From contig JACSVZ010000037.1 of the NCBI GenBank assembly GCA_014706295.1, positions 2,046,001 to 2,110,000 of the forward strand: a stretch of 64,000 nucleotides of DNA, given 5' to 3'. This DNA comes from Lycocorax pyrrhopterus obiensis. Lineage: Eukaryota > Chordata > Aves > Passeriformes > Paradisaeidae. The translations under genes were made by a program, and so were the position numbers. How positions within the stretch are numbered: the stretch's first letter is position 1; each line of letters begins with the position of its first letter. The notes beneath the pieces were generated by a model. It saw only the letters and a program-made list of their open reading frames with translations. It made no database searches and had not been told where the DNA came from. This document shows positions 1 through 10,170 of this stretch, piece after piece.

Positions 1-1769
1 GCACACATTCTCCCGTGATCCCGAAACTGTGCCTGACCCAGATAGCTGTGAATTGGGTGGAAATCATTAGGATCGTGTGTTCCGATGGAGCCTTTGCAGA
101 TAGCAAAGTTCACCGGGGATCTGTTTCCATGGCAGCTTTCCACGAAACGAGCCCGTGATTCACTTTGCAGATCCTTATCTCCGGTTTAGCCAAACTCATT
201 TGTCCTGGGAATCACGCCGAAATATTTAACCAAAAAAAAAAAGAAAAACCACCCACCCCCAGACACTGAGTTTTCCAGTGGTTTTGGGGTTCGGAAGGTT
301 GGGACTGTGAGGGAATTTCGCTACACCCTGGTGGCTTTGTTTGGCTTTAAAATGAAGCCAAAAAACCCCCAAGTTTGATCTTTAAGTAATTTTGTCTTGG
401 GGGAACTTCTTCTCTTCCACCTCTGCACCCGCCTTTTGTTTTCAGGGCAATTAAAGGAGCCCCAGGGCTCCCACCAGTCCTGGAGCATTTGCCCCCTGCT
501 TCAACGCCCTTTTCTGCTGATCCCCTTCAGATTTCCATTCCCTGGAAAAGCTGTTATCCCCCTTCACCAAATAAAAACGTCATTATTCAGACAAAGTGAG
601 ATATTAAACAAGGCAGTCTGTGGGAGCCCCAGGTGGGAGTGTCTCGAAGCCACTGGGAAGTAAAAGTATGGGAGAATCATGTTCTAGGCCCTGCTCTGAA
701 AAGGATTTCTGACATTTTTAAATTCATTTTTCTTTCAGTTAAAAATATTCATTAAAATTTAGCAAATTCGTGATCAGTTTCAGCCTTCTGAACAGAACTT
801 TTTGGTGAATAAACAGCTTTTAACATTAAAAAAAGGCATCATCACCTGCAGGAACAGCCAGTCTGTCCGGGCTGGATGAGCACAAGTGGGACAAAAACTG
901 TGCAAAACTTTCCAAAATCGCAGAAGGTTTGGTGAAGGTTTGGCTCTTCCCCAGAGGTTATTCCGAATTAGAGCACAGGTCCCTGCCTGCACTGGGCTGG
1001 TATTAACCAGCACATTTACTCAAATAACTTATTCTAACAGTAAAAATTACATCTGAACCCCGAAAAAATTTGAAATAACACAGATGAGTGAGGATTCACC
1101 CCAAGGAATGAACTCCCCATGTAAAATCTCCTGCAGTTTGGGGTTTGGTCAGGATAGAAAGACCCTTGATGGGGGGAAAAAGTGCAGGGACATTAAATTC
1201 CTAACCCAGCAGTTCTGCAGGGCTCAGGGTGACCCAGCCCAGCCTTCCCCAGAGAATTGATGCCTGCAGTGGAATTACTGCAGCTTTCCTCTGCTGGGCA
1301 CTTTGCTTTAAACTTCAAGAAGCGAATTCTGGAAGTTCCGATGGAATGAAGGACTGGGGAGGGTTTGAAAAGCGTCCCTGTTGCGGCGGCCTCCGCGCCT
1401 CAGTGGGAGCCGAGAGGCCTCAGCCCGGAGCCAAGTGACAGATGATTCTCCCCTGAAATGTTTTCAGACGGAACAGAAGACGTTCTTTATCTGTGTGGTC
1501 TGAGCTCATTTACTCCAGGAGAAATCTCCAGCCCCTGCCCGACTGAAAGCCAGGTCTTGTTCTCCCATCTGATGGATGAATGGAATTCAGAAGTTTGATA
1601 CTGTCCCCTGAGATGTCATTTAAATCCACAGATACATTCAGCCAGCAGGTAAAGTTAGAATGTCATTCCACAGGCTCATCTCTCCCTCCCCGCCCCCTCC
1701 CCTCACACAGGAGCCTGTCTTCACTTTTTCTTGCTGCCATGGATCCCAGTGCCTCTAAAATGAGATGCC
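1..1769. other. unique intergenic DNA, no gene seen
   Basis: No frame has coding character; open frames are under 90 residues and match nothing I recognise. A short CpG-richer patch lies near 1380-1430. A purine/A-rich stretch near 230-245 is a simple A run. Confidence 0.6.
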
Positions 1770-1884
1770 AGGAGCAGAGGGAATGGCTCCAAACTGACAG
1801 AGAGCAGGGTTAGATCAGATATTACGAAAAAATTCTTCTCCATCAGGGTGGTGAGGCCCTGGCACAGATTGCCCAGAGAAGTTG
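1770..1884 (+). mobile_element. CR1 non-LTR retrotransposon fragment, sense
   Basis: The stretch reads as the sense strand of a CR1 3' region: an 'atggctccaaactga' type segment, then 'gttagatcagatatta', then 'ggtggtgaggccctggcaca' and 'gcccagagaag'. Equivalent landmarks occur in the same order in the fuller CR1 copies at 4780-5477 and 9697-10170. It stops abruptly near 1884, before the usual terminal tail, and meets an oppositely oriented CR1. It is non-coding and 5'- and 3'-truncated. Confidence 0.8.
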
Positions 1885-1886
1885 GG

Positions 1887-2200
1887 CAGAATGATTTGGG
1901 TTGGGAGAGACGTTAAAGATCATCTCATTCCAGCCCCTGCCATGGCAGGGACACCTCCCACTATCCCAGGGTGCTCCAAGCCCCGTCCAGCCTGGCCTTG
2001 GACACTTCCAGGGATCCAGGGGCAGCCACAGCTTCTCTGGGAAATCCATTCCAGGGCCTCCCCACCCTCACAGGGAAGGATTTCCTCCTAACATCCAACC
2101 TGAATTCCCCCTCTTTCAGTCTGACAGACAAACTCACTCCCTTCCTGATAGACTTACCCATCTCCTTGAGATCCAAACACAAATCCCAAGATCCACCCTA
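1887..2200 (-). mobile_element. CR1 3' end, antisense
   Basis: Read on the plus strand it starts with the reverse complement of a CR1 3' tail ('cagaatgatttgggttggga'). It continues through 'cctgccatggcagggacacc', 'ctggccttggacacttccag' and 'gggcctccccaccctcacag', as in the other copies here. The match is clear to about 2135 and weaker to 2200. With the sense fragment just before it, it forms a convergent CR1 pair. Confidence 0.85.
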
Positions 2201-2240
2201 ATCTTTTGCAAAGCATTTCTGGCAGTTTGATTTATTTTGC

Positions 2241-2312
2241 CTGTTCTGCTGCTGCTGCTGCAGATCCAAAACTTTGAAACCAGAAGAACGCAGCGAAGCA
2301 GCAGCAGAACAG
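2241..2312. other. perfect 16-bp inverted repeat (CTG/CAG hairpin)
   Basis: The left arm at 2241-2256 (CTGTTCTGCTGCTGCT) is exactly complementary to the right arm at 2297-2312 (AGCAGCAGCAGAACAG), with a 40-nt loop. The left arm extends into a short CTG run. As RNA or single-stranded DNA this could form a stable stem. Confidence 0.85.
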
Positions 2313-3160
2313 AAGAAAGTTTTCTCTCTTTTTTTGAAGCAAATGAGTCATTTGCTGTATTGACATCCCTGTAGATTCTTCCCCAGAGCAGACTGTGCTC
2401 TGGAGTAACTGCTGGACTTGGTATAAAAGAAATTCTTCCCAGTACAGCAACACAGAGACCATGAGAGGCTTTTGCATCCGATTACCCACCAAAAACGTGC
2501 CCATTCAGCCCAGCCCCAGCCTGCACATTTCCCCGTGTCTCTGAGGTTACCTCTGTTTATCACAAAAAGGGCTCCAAGACAGTCGGAGCTGCTACTGTTG
2601 TAATCCATCCAAGATGGATTGTGGAAAAGGCTGAAATAAAATCCAAGCTTCCTGCCCCATGTGTCTGCCAGACTGCTGCAGAAAGGTCAGGGGCATCCTC
2701 ACTGCAGACTGGTAATTGCGAGAAATGAAGGAGGTGAACCCTAACCAGGAGATCAAAGGAGGAGAGGGAAGGAGAGGGTTTTACAGGGAACAGACTGACT
2801 ATGGGGGCAAGACATTAGGGGGAAAGAAATATCTTGTACGAGAAAAAAAGGCAGTGTAATTAGCATTGCCTCCATGAATCAGCCAGATACCGAGTAAAAC
2901 TCAGCAGATGACGAGATACGATGGTCACCGGGTGGCTGCTGATTGCCACTGAACATGGCCGTGTTTTATTTGAGTAAACATTTTCTCTGAGGTGCAAGAG
3001 AGAAGTGCTGGAAAACTGGAGCTTCATTTGCTGGGAGAAAACAGAACTGCAGCAAGATCAGGGTCTTCAGAGACCTCGGAATGTTTTGGGCACAAACATT
3101 GGAGAGACACAAGTTGTGCTGGGACACCCTGGGTGATTGTGGCAGCACTGACCCTAAACC
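2313..3160. other. unique intergenic DNA, no gene seen
   Basis: No convincing coding frame, repeat family or RNA gene is visible between the hairpin and the 16-bp minisatellite. Confidence 0.5.
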
Positions 3161-3820
3161 AGCCCTGCCTGAGCCCAGCCCTGCCTGATCCCAGCCCTGC
3201 CTGATCCCAGCTCTCTGTGATCCCAGCCCTGTGTGATCCCAGCCCTGCCTGATCCCAGCCCTGCCTGATCCCAGCTCTGTGGGATCCCAGCCCTGCCTGA
3301 TCCCAACCCTGCCTGATCCCAGCTCTGTGTGATCCCAGCCCTGCCTGATCCCAGCCCTGCCTGATCCCAGCTCTGTGTGATTCCAGCCCTGCCTGATCCC
3401 AGCCCTGTGTGATCCCAGCCCTGTGTGATCCCAGCTCTGTGTGATCCCAGCCCTGCCTGATCCCAGCCCTGCCTGATCCCAGCCCTGCCTGTTCCCAGCC
3501 CTGTGTGATCCTAGCCCTGCCTGATCCCAACCCTGCCTGATCCCAGCCCTGCCTGATCCCAGCCCTGCCTGATCCCAACCCTGCCTGTTCCCAGCCCTGT
3601 GTGATCCTAGCCCTGCCTGATCCCAGCTCTGTGTTATCCCAACCATGCCTGATCCCAGCCCTGCCTGATCCCAGCTCTGTGTGATCCCAGCTCTGTGTGA
3701 TCCCAACTCTGCCTGATCCCAGCTCTGCGTGATCCCAGCCCTGTGTGATCCCAACTCTGCCTGATCCCAGCTCTGCGTGATCCCAGCCCTGCCTGAGCCC
3801 AGCCCTGCCTGATCCCAGCT
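3161..3820. repeat. 16-bp minisatellite with higher-order structure
   Basis: About 41 copies of a 16-bp unit run in tandem. The main variants are AGCCCTGCCTGATCCC and AGCTCTGTGTGATCCC, with minor AACTCTGCCTGATCCC types. Variant order repeats at two larger scales: a rare GTTCCC variant recurs 96 bp apart (3491 and 3587), and a three-unit pattern recurs 48 bp apart near 3700-3790. Because 16 is not a multiple of 3 and the unit has no stop on the minus strand, long minus-strand frames of 325 and 184 residues run through it. They read as 16-residue SWDQAGLGS-type repeats and I do not accept them as genes. Confidence 0.95.
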
Positions 3821-4195
3821 TTCCCTGTCACTCCCACCCCAGCAGCCTCGTTCTTTCCCGGAGCCAGGGAAGGAATCCAGTTTCATGCACACTGTGCCCA
3901 GAAGAATAAACCAGAATTGGACACGCACAGAAAGCCCCCCCAAAGCCTGGCACTCTCCTTCCAGCCCCTCCCTGCTCCCGCCCAGGCGGTGCCGGTCCCT
4001 CCGCTGCCCCTCCGGTGATGCACATGCCCAGCATCCCTCAGCCCAAACTCTCTTCTGCTTTCATTCCTCTTAACAACCTCAGAAATCCCTCCAAAGCAGA
4101 AAATGCTCCCTTCTCCTGAAGCAAGTCCAGCAGGGACTGCAGAGACAGTGCACAGTGCCTGCCTGCTCCAGCAGGAATTCCCTCACTTGCAGTCT
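3821..4195. other. unique intergenic DNA, no gene seen
   Basis: Mixed-composition sequence following the minisatellite, without recognisable repeats or coding frames. Confidence 0.5.
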
Positions 4196-4345
4196 GTGTA
4201 TTTAATAAACTAATCCATTGATGACATTTCCTATTTAAATGAACAAGATTATGCAGCTAAACAATATTTTGCAACCAAAATGGCCAATAAATCATGCCTT
4301 TGGAAGTGCTAATGGCGCTCACATTTATTCCTATTAATGCTTCCT
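4196..4345. promoter_or_regulatory. AT-rich enhancer-like block (candidate)
   Basis: A compact AT-rich stretch lacks repeat similarity and has several TAAT cores, including TAATCC at 4211-4216, and a CCAAT at 4284-4288. Its texture resembles vertebrate conserved non-coding elements. This is inference from composition and motifs only; conservation is unseen. Confidence 0.25.
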
Positions 4346-4779
4346 GGTTTTGAAAGCTGGGCCAATTCCAGAGATAATGTATTACAAACTTTCCTGCTGA
4401 AGGATTTGGGTTCCTCTAGGCTCCATTCCAGTTATAACTGGCAGCTAATACTTTCACACATTCACAAATCCCCAGCCCCTCCCCACAAGCAGAAGGGAGA
4501 GGAGAGGTTTTGGCTTGGGTCAGCACATTTGGGAGTGTTACAGAAATGAATGGGAAGTGATGCAGCTCTCTTTGAACACTGGGCTCTTCATGAATGCGCG
4601 TTCAGCACCTTCTGCCCTCAGCCAGACCGGCCTACACACCTGCACATCTCTGTACTGCCCCCAAAAACCCAAAAATTGATGCACAGGCATGAGGCATTCC
4701 AGGTTTTCTCGCAGCCCCACAGGAGCACCACTTTGTGCCTGCAAAGAGGGGGCTGCTGTGCAAACCAGCTGAGCTGTTC
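4346..4779. other. unique DNA leading into CR1
   Basis: No gene is seen. The last part, from about 4710, may be an eroded 5' extension of the following CR1, but I cannot align it securely. Confidence 0.4.
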
Positions 4780-5477
4780 CCAGCAGAGCAGCCCTGCAGA
4801 GAAGGGCCTGGGGGTGATGCTTGATGAAAATCAAAATGAGCCAGAGGTGTTGCCTGGCAGCCCAGAAACCACCCCCTCCCCGAGTCCTGGGCTGATCCCA
4901 GCCTGGGCAGCAGGTCCAGGGAGGGAATTCTGCTCTGCTCTCCTGAGATCCCACCTGGAATACTGCAAACAGTTCTGGTGCCCCCAGCTAAGGACAGGGA
5001 ACTGCTGGAGCAAGTCCAGAGGAGGCCACGGAGTTGCCAAGGGCACTGGAGCATCTTCCCTATGGAGCCAGGCTGGGAGGACTGGGAATGGTCATCCTGG
5101 AGAAGAAAAGGTTGTGTGGAGACCTCACAGCACCCTCCAGGGCCTGAAGGGGCTACAGGGAACTGGAGAGGGGCTCTGCATCAGGAACTGGAGTGCCAGG
5201 ACAAGGGGAAATGGGTTCAAACTGAAAGAGGGAAGGTTTAGGTGAGATATTGGGAAGAAATCCTTCCCTGTGAGGGTGGGGAGGCCCTGGCACAGGGTGC
5301 CCAGAGAAGCTGTGGCTGCCCCTGGATCCCTGGAAGTGCCCAAGGCCAGGTTGGACGGGGCTTGGAGCAGCCTGGGATAGTGGAAGGTGTCCCTGCCCAT
5401 GGCAGGGGGTGGTACTGGATGAGCTTTTAGATCCCTTCCAACCCAAACCATTCCATGATTCTTTGATTTTATGATCC
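4780..5477 (+). mobile_element. CR1 retrotransposon, 5'-truncated, longest copy here
   Basis: About 700 bp of sense CR1 covers the eroded end of the reverse-transcriptase ORF, the 3' UTR and the tail. The translation retains a C-terminal RT-like stretch, 'LLRSHLEYCKQFWCPQ' near 4940-4990. After a frame change it continues as 'DRELLEQVQRR' near 4990-5030, so the ORF is broken by at least one frameshift. The usual 3' landmarks follow ('gaggccctggcacagggtgc', 'ccaacccaaaccattc'), ending in the degenerate terminal repeats 'atgattctttgattttatga'. It is an inactive remnant. The boundary at the 5' side is uncertain by about 70 bp. Confidence 0.92.
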
Positions 5478-7161
5478 TAAAAATCACAACTGCCCAGCAT
5501 CCAGGAAATGTCTGCAACAGGCACAGGTGTGAGTGGGAAATGGGCACAGGCTGGAATTACATTTTCCTGAGCCCAAACCACCTGGTTCCAGTCAAACCCA
5601 GCCACAGTGAGGAATGCTGATATTTGGGGTTTGCTGAGGGGTAATGTGGGAATTGAAAGTGGAAAGAGACAAACAGGGCCTTAGGGTGAGGACAGCAAAT
5701 GATTTGTTGATTCCTTACTCTAGTCAATCAAATATCACAAAATACCTTAGATCACCCCAAAATAAAACTTTGGAAATCATTGCATGCCAGCTACTGAGCC
5801 CGTTCAGAAGAGACTTCAAACTCCAAGCACCCGGGAGAGATCATCAGATGCACCCAGTAATCTCTCCACGGCGATTTTATGGGATAGCAGCACCGTGGGG
5901 TGCGGGAGAGGAGGTTATTTCCTAATGGCTCACAACAAATTGCTCGGAAAAGCTGCTCCAGTTTCCCAACCCAACTCCTTGCTTCTCAAAACCAGACTTA
6001 GCACACACTGTGCTTTGTAAAAGCCTTCCCTGCTCTGTCTGACAACACCTATAGCCCAGACCCTCAGCATCTTTCAGAAGTTATTTCTGGAAATGTTGAA
6101 TCTCATAACAGCAATAAAAGGAAAATATTGTTGTAGCCAAAATAAATGTCTCTTTGGACCCCGTTTAAAAAGCACCGGGATGTTTGTGTGAGTTGAAGTG
6201 CTCGCCTTCACAGGGAACAGCTCGGCTGTTAGGAGATATCAAGGGGCAGGGTACATTTGTAAAGAGCTCACAGTTGATTTGTCTGTTTAAGGGAAATGCT
6301 CGGGGAGATGAAAGTCTGAATTCTGATTCTTTCGCAGTCAAATCAGAATCCTGTTCTCTCCTCAAGCAAAGCATGAAATCCAAACCAACAGCTGAAGAAA
6401 AGCCTCAGCACTGCGTGTTTTGATCAGGTTGTTAAAGGCTGAGTCGATGTCGCTCACGAGGGCAGGCAGTGAAAGCTCCCAGCAGACTTCCCGTGGCACC
6501 CCAGAAACACGGGCACAGAGATGTGACACCCGGCGAGGACGTGCAAAAATATTCACAGTTCAAGCGAAAGTGTCTGAGAAAACCGTATTTTCCAGGGTTC
6601 CACTAAAAATAATCTGGGTTTCCAAAAAAACCTGTCACAGTTTCTGTCGCTTTGCATCTGCCTAAAGAGATCTAAAACGAGGGGTCTGGTCTGTGAAGGG
6701 CCACTGAGATCCAGACCAGAAAAATCCTAATCTCATCCCAGATTTGACAGCCCAACTGTGCACTATAAAATAAATATTTCTCAGGTCGAGTCTCCCTTTT
6801 GGTGTGGAAGGGGAGCTCCCGGGCAGGGGTGGACAGGGCTGATAGCAGGGAAACAAGGTCTGCTTACCAAAGTGGAATCAATTCTCTCTCCAAACAGCCT
6901 TTATACCTGTTCCCCTCCTCTAAAAGAATTAAAAAAGGGGGATGCAAGAAACATTTCAGACTTTAACTAGTGCAATTTCACTCATTTTGTCTGAACTAAT
7001 TCCTGCTCAGATCCGGACCGACAGCACTGCAAACTCCCTCCCTTTCCCCTTTTGTTTGTAAGGCTCAGCACACAGACCTGGAAAACAAAACCAACTTTAT
7101 TTTTTCCTTACCCAGATGATAAAATAGATTATCCCTAGAAATATAACGTAGGGGTTCGGGG
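5478..7161. other. unique intergenic DNA, no gene seen
   Basis: About 1.7 kb without supported coding sequence or identifiable transposon. It becomes AT-rich towards the right, ending at the T-rich tract. Confidence 0.5.
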
Positions 7162-7201
7162 ATTTTTTTTTTTTAATTTTTAATTTTTTTTTTTATTTTT
7201 A
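7162..7201. repeat. T-rich simple repeat
   Basis: Nearly uninterrupted T runs are broken by single or paired A residues. This is low-complexity sequence. Confidence 0.9.
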
Positions 7202-7420
7202 GGAGAAACAACAATCCCGTTCCTCTGCAGGGAGGGCTGTGCCGGAACAGTGGGATGATTGTTGGAGGAGTGAATCTGGTTTTCATTAGAGGGAAGTGAT
7301 GGGTCCGGTTTCTGCCCGGGACTGTTTGCTCGCATCTCTGTTTGTGCTCTGCGTTGGCACTTAACCCTTTCCCGATGGGAGCGGAGCCTGCCCCGCAGAT
7401 CCCACCCACCTGGCACACGC

Positions 7421-7475
7421 GGGATCGCTCCAGGGAGAATGGGATCGCTCCAGGGAGAATGGGATCACTCCAGGC
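7421..7475. repeat. short 20-bp tandem repeat
   Basis: Two exact copies of a 20-bp unit, GGGATCGCTCCAGGGAGAAT (7421-7440 and 7441-7460), are followed by a partial, diverged third copy (GGGATCACTCCAGG). Confidence 0.9.
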
Positions 7476-7903
7476 CGGGCGGAGAACAATGGAATTACTG
7501 CAGGTACTGCTGGCAGCCAAGCTGAGCGGAGAGGGAACCTCTTGTCCTCGGTCTTCAAGTTGGAAGGAACTCAGAAATTGTTTATTAGGGCTGGAGAGGC
7601 TGTTTCACCCCAAAAAAACCCCAAACCCTGTATTTATGTATCTATAAATTGGCTAAAAGCTCGATATACAAATGAATACCTGCAGGACCAGGTGTCCTTC
7701 CAAGTGAGTTCAGCACCTGGGGAGGCTGCCAGGAGTGACCCAGCCAGCACAGCCAGGAGGGGACACGAGGGATGTGCCTTGTGCTGCCTCCACATCCCAA
7801 AAAGCCTCACACACTCCGTGGTAGGGAGACACTTGTGCATTGTTAACTTCTGGTTTAACACACTAATTTAAATTCTATATTTGCTGATTTTATATGAACA
7901 CAA
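7476..7903. other. unique DNA 5' of the first LTR
   Basis: No gene is seen. The stretch ends with the 4-bp target-site copy ACAA at 7900-7903. Confidence 0.5.
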
Positions 7904-8341
7904 TGATGCCTTAGGTTTTAACTTTTATATTTTTCTAAATTCTGTACTGCTTAGTGTGCAACTTTGAAGCTTCTTGTAGCCTGTTACTTTCTGCTCTCTC
8001 GTGCCTGTTAGACACAACAAAGCCTCTCCGGACTGCTCTTCAAGGACACCGGGACCATCCTGAGCCCAAGGGGTGTAAACCAAGGAGTCTCTGAAGGGGG
8101 GGTAGCTAAAGGGAATTACATCATTTAACTGGGGTTTTAATTGGAGAATTGACCCTGATATGCAAATGAACCAAACCTATAAAAGTGTGAAGAACCCGTG
8201 ACCTGTCGTCCATCTTGGGGTCCATCTTGGCAGTGGCCTCTGGCTCCCCAGGGTGTACCTTGAAGGCCCTTCAAATAAATCCCTACTTTTGTTCCTTTAC
8301 TCTGTCTGGTCTCTGTGTCTAGGAGGCCTGATAAGGCATCA
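7904..8341 (+). mobile_element. solo LTR of an endogenous retrovirus, copy A
   Basis: A 438-bp element starts TGATGCCTTA and ends TAAGGCATCA, a perfect 10-bp terminal inverted repeat with the TG...CA ends of an LTR. It is flanked by a 4-bp target duplication, ACAA (7900-7903 and 8342-8345). Inside are an octamer ATGCAAAT (8160-8167), a TATA box TATAAAA (8178-8184) and a polyadenylation signal AATAAA (8274-8279), in the order expected for U3, R and U5. No retroviral internal genes adjoin it, so it is a solo LTR left by recombination. A 4-bp duplication fits class I (gamma-like) elements; the family name is not determined. Confidence 0.93.
8160..8184 (+). promoter_or_regulatory. LTR copy A core promoter (octamer plus TATA)
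   Basis: ATGCAAAT at 8160-8167 and TATAAAA at 8178-8184 lie about 90 bp before the AATAAA signal. The same pair, with the same spacing, is kept in LTR copy B. Whether it is still active cannot be told from sequence. Confidence 0.7.
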
Positions 8342-8904
8342 ACAACGTGTGTGTTATTTGTCTGTTATACACCAGTGAACTGTTATTCTGTGCTCAGTCC
8401 CAGCCTCACCCTCTCCAGAAACAATAAAATCCCACAGTTACTCAGTGGCAATGAACCACTGGATTCGTTTCACTCCCTTTTTTTTTTATTCCTAGGTTTC
8501 TGTGGATTACCTGGTAAACTTTGCAAAGTGTGCACCACTCAGAGCTACTGGCTTCATTTGGGAATATTTCTGGATTGACAGATGCCTTGCTCTCAATGAG
8601 GGAAGATCTCATTTATCCACCCCAAGCACTACCCAAGCTCTTGGATTTCCAAAGCAAAAAGGGGTTTTTAGGCATTGCAGGACATGGAATGAAATTTTCT
8701 GCCTTGTTCTTGTTTCCTTAAAAGCCAGTGAGCCAATGACTCCCTCAGCAGGGCCTGGAAAATCCTTCCTGAACAGGCCAAGGAAGTGCTGCACCCACCA
8801 GGCCCCGGATGGAGGGATAAAATCTCGTTAAAAATGGTAAATGGGTACCAGCACACTTCCAGCCTATGGATTTTTCAAACTGCATCCTGCAGGAGCAGCC
8901 AAAG
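8342..8904. other. unique DNA 3' of LTR copy A
   Basis: No gene is seen. It begins with the second ACAA target-site copy and contains a short T run near 8480. Confidence 0.5.
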
Positions 8905-8950
8905 TGAACATGAATATGAATATGAATATGAATATGAATATGAATATATT
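8905..8950. repeat. (TGAATA)n microsatellite
   Basis: About seven tandem copies of a 6-bp TGAATA unit, with the first copy reading TGAACA. Confidence 0.95.
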
Positions 8951-9277
8951 TGGCCACGTTTCCATGTGCTTTAGGGCTTCCAGGATAATGACAGCAAGGT
9001 TCCAGATAATGACAGATCACCTGGAGCTGGGTACAAAGCCTGAAAACTTTCCTCACGGGAGGTTTATAAGTAACATCCCACCTTTCCTCAGCCCTGTTCA
9101 CACCAGGCCCCACCAGGCCAGGGCAAAACTTGTGTTTTGAAACACGAAACTCAAGCATTCATTTCCTTCAGAGACCCTGGATCCAGTGCCAGTCACAGAG
9201 AGGTGTGGGAGCTCTGAGGACAGTCAGGAAAGTGAATCCCAGGGATGATTCCTACAGCTCCTCGCGGAGCCTGGGCA
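8951..9277. other. unique DNA between microsatellite and minisatellite
   Basis: No gene is seen. Near 8980-9010, a 14-bp 'CCAGATAATGACAG' type motif occurs twice, slightly diverged. Confidence 0.45.
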
Positions 9278-9583
9278 GCTCTGGGCACAAACTCTCCTGC
9301 TCTGGGCACAAACCCCGCTGCTCTGAGCACAAACCCCACTGCTCTGGGCACAAACCCCGCTGCTCTGAGCACAAACCCCACTGCTCTGGGCACAAACTCT
9401 GCTGCTCTGGGCACAAACCCCGCTGCTCTGGGCACAAACTCTGCTGCTCTGGGCACAAACCCCATTGCTCTGGGCACAAACTCTGCTGCTCTGGGCACAA
9501 ACCCCACTGCTCTGGGCACAAACCCCGCTGCTCTGGGCACAAACTCCGCTGCTCTGGGCACAAACCCCACTGCTCTGGGCACT
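9278..9583. repeat. 21-bp minisatellite (about 14.5 copies)
   Basis: The tandem unit is GCTCTGGGCACAAACCCCACT, with variants at the 3' half (ACCCCGCT, ACTCTGCT, ACCCCATT) and GGGCAC/GAGCAC. Because 21 bp is 7 codons, several frames stay open on both strands. The plus frame at 9130-9741 reads CSGHKPH-type heptads with regularly spaced Cys and His. I treat this as a repeat artefact, not a zinc-binding gene. Confidence 0.95.
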
Positions 9584-9696
9584 CTGCACAGACAAAGCAG
9601 GTCCAGGCTCTGCCAAAGGGAATTCAGAGTCCAATCCCCTTTTCTGCAGGAAATTCACTGCACACCCACTGCAAGGGGAGGGAAATTGTGGATGGG

Positions 9697-10170
9697 CTGC
9701 ATGGAGCTGTTGATGCAAGTCCAGAGGAGGGACCAGGATGATGAGAGGGATGAAGCAGTTCTGCTGTAGGGAAAAGCTGAGAGATTTGGGATTGTTCAGC
9801 CTGCAGAGGAGAAACTTTGGGTTGACCTCATTGTGGCCTTCCAGTGCCTGAAGGAAGAACAAGAAAGAGGGAGGGAGACTGTTTACAAGGGCCTGGAGTG
9901 ACAGAACAAGGGGGAATGGATTCAAGCTGAAAGAGGGGAAGTTTAGGTGGGATATTGGGAAGGAATTCTTCCCTGTGAGGGTGGGGAGGCCCTGGCACAG
10001 GGTGCCCAGAGAAGCTGTGGCTGTCCCTGGATCCCTGGAAGTGTCCAAGGCCAGGCTGGACGGGTCACCCTGGGATAGTGGGAGGTGTCCCTGCCATGGC
10101 AGGGGTGGGTCTGGGTGAGTTTTAAGATCCCTTCCACCCCAAACCATTCTGGGATTCTATGATTCCATGA
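9697..10170 (+). mobile_element. CR1 3' end, sense
   Basis: It shows the sense CR1 order: 'caagtccagaggagg', 'ttgttcagcctgcagagga', 'ggtgggatattgggaaggaa', 'gaggccctggcacagggtgc', 'ccaccccaaaccattc', then degenerate terminal repeats 'gattctatgattccatga'. It is 5'-truncated inside the RT end, with no intact ORF. It lies about 110 bp from the 21-bp minisatellite. Confidence 0.92.

Noticed and set aside
4550..5245. 231-residue plus-strand frame
   Set aside because: It lies largely in CR1 and retains only a broken end of its reverse-transcriptase ORF, with a frame change; not a host gene.
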